Shown: positions 27,688-28,164 of the stretch, one piece after another
Position numbering within the stretch: position 1 is the stretch's first letter
Layout of the letters: the number at the start of each line of letters is the position of its first letter
Origin: Priapulus caudatus
Taxonomy: Eukaryota > Priapulida > Priapulimorpha > Priapulimorphida > Priapulidae
Assembly: GCF_000485595.1 (NCBI RefSeq)
Contig: NW_014577087.1
Coordinates: 200,566 to 228,729 of the forward strand
Reading direction: 5' to 3'
DNA length: 28,164 nt
Made by a program: the position numbers and the translations under genes
Notes under the pieces: generated by a model
The model's database searches: none
Told to the model about the DNA's origin: nothing
What the model saw: only the letters and a program-made list of their open reading frames with translations

Positions 27688-28164
27688 GTTACGCGACCGC
27701 TTAGTTACTTACACGTTCTGTTACTTACACGCTTAGTTACTTACACGTTCTGTTACTTACACGTTCTGTTACTTACACGCTTAGTTACTTACACGTTCTG
27801 TTACTTACACGTTCTGTTACTTACACGCTTAGTTACTTACACGTTCTGTTACTTACACGTTCTGTTGCTTACTCGTTTTGTTATTTACGCGTTCTGTTGC
27901 TTACACGTTCTGTTACTTACACGTTCTGTTACTTACACGTTCTGTTACTCACACGCTTAGTTACTTACACGTTCTGTTACTTACACGTTCTGTTACTTAC
28001 ACGCTTAGTTACTTACACGCTTAGTTACTTACGTTCTGTTACTTACACGCTTAGTTACTTACACGTTCTGTTACTTACACGCTTAGTTACTTACACGTTC
28101 TGTTACTTACACGTTCTGTTACTTACACGCTTAGTTACTTACACGTTCTGTTACTTACACGTTC
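27688..28164. repeat. 16-bp tandem array with two unit types, open at the window end
   Basis: From 27704 there are 29 units of GTTACTTACACGNNNN, mostly of two kinds: ending GCTTA (A) and GTTCT (B). The order is largely A-B-B, a 48-bp higher-order period, with a diverged block of three units at 27864-27911 and one 14-bp unit at 28024. A degenerate unit at 27688-27703 marks the left edge, six bases after the preceding foldback element. The 16-residue periodic frame over 27502-27960 is an artefact: 48 bp is a multiple of three. Confidence 0.95.

Noticed and set aside
27502-27960. 152-codon plus frame with a 16-residue repeat (LVTYTFCYLHVLLLTR)
   Set aside because: The periodicity is a translation of a non-coding 16-bp array whose 48-bp block is a multiple of three; a 14-bp unit at 28024 would break the frame.
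27688-28164. CRISPR-like array of short repeats
   Set aside because: Units are contiguous with no unique spacers, and the setting is eukaryotic.

Overview
This is a eukaryotic, probably metazoan, genomic window in which I find no confidently recognisable protein-coding gene. The longest open frames are by-products of repeats: a Pro/Ser-rich frame over a purine minisatellite, Cys-Val and His-Thr frames over GT/CA tracts, and 29-residue and 16-residue periodic frames over tandem arrays. No frame shows a domain, reverse transcriptase or transposase motif that I recognise. CpG is not visibly depleted, microsatellites of many classes are dense, and a (TTAGGG)n stretch points to a lineage with vertebrate-type telomere repeats, such as a lophotrochozoan, deuterostome or other non-insect animal. 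I cannot name the species. A run of ten Ns inside a long GT tract is an assembly gap.

Layout. 1-2460 is ordinary sequence broken by GCA, CA/CACG, GT/GC, TA and CT/CTCA tracts. 2745-3380 is G-rich, with a canonical G-quadruplex motif and an 81-codon ATG frame that has a convincing signal-peptide shape. It is the only frame I would test as a gene. 3800-4060 is pyrimidine-rich. 4061-6050 is plain. 6113-6889 holds a 122-bp inverted repeat and a set of nested direct repeats. 7252-8325 carries two adjacent minisatellites. 8500-20240 alternates plain sequence with simple repeats, a few promoter-like or splice-like sites, and one tRNA-derived SINE-like head near 17.5 kb. 20249-20748 is an 87-bp tandem repeat with an internal 10-bp expansion. 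20750-25640 is similar to the middle of the window and includes a pre-miRNA-like hairpin at 23709-23772.

The last 2.5 kb is the most structured part. It contains a 47-bp near-perfect palindrome (25638-25684), a 196-bp foldback element with 39-bp perfect terminal inverted repeats ending in TTAA (25888-26083), and two neighbouring foldback elements (27178-27473 and 27495-27681) whose termini and flanks look like diverged copies of one unit. The first of these encloses an interstitial telomeric array and a second small hairpin. A 16-bp tandem array follows at once and runs off the window. The small hairpin inside the telomeric element and the palindrome at 25638 share the end TATCAGGAGT, and I see related single arms elsewhere, which suggests a dispersed family of very small foldback repeats.

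The window therefore looks like gene-poor intergenic or intronic DNA dominated by simple repeats and non-autonomous foldback elements. All repeat boundaries were read by eye; copy numbers and family membership need a genome-wide search.
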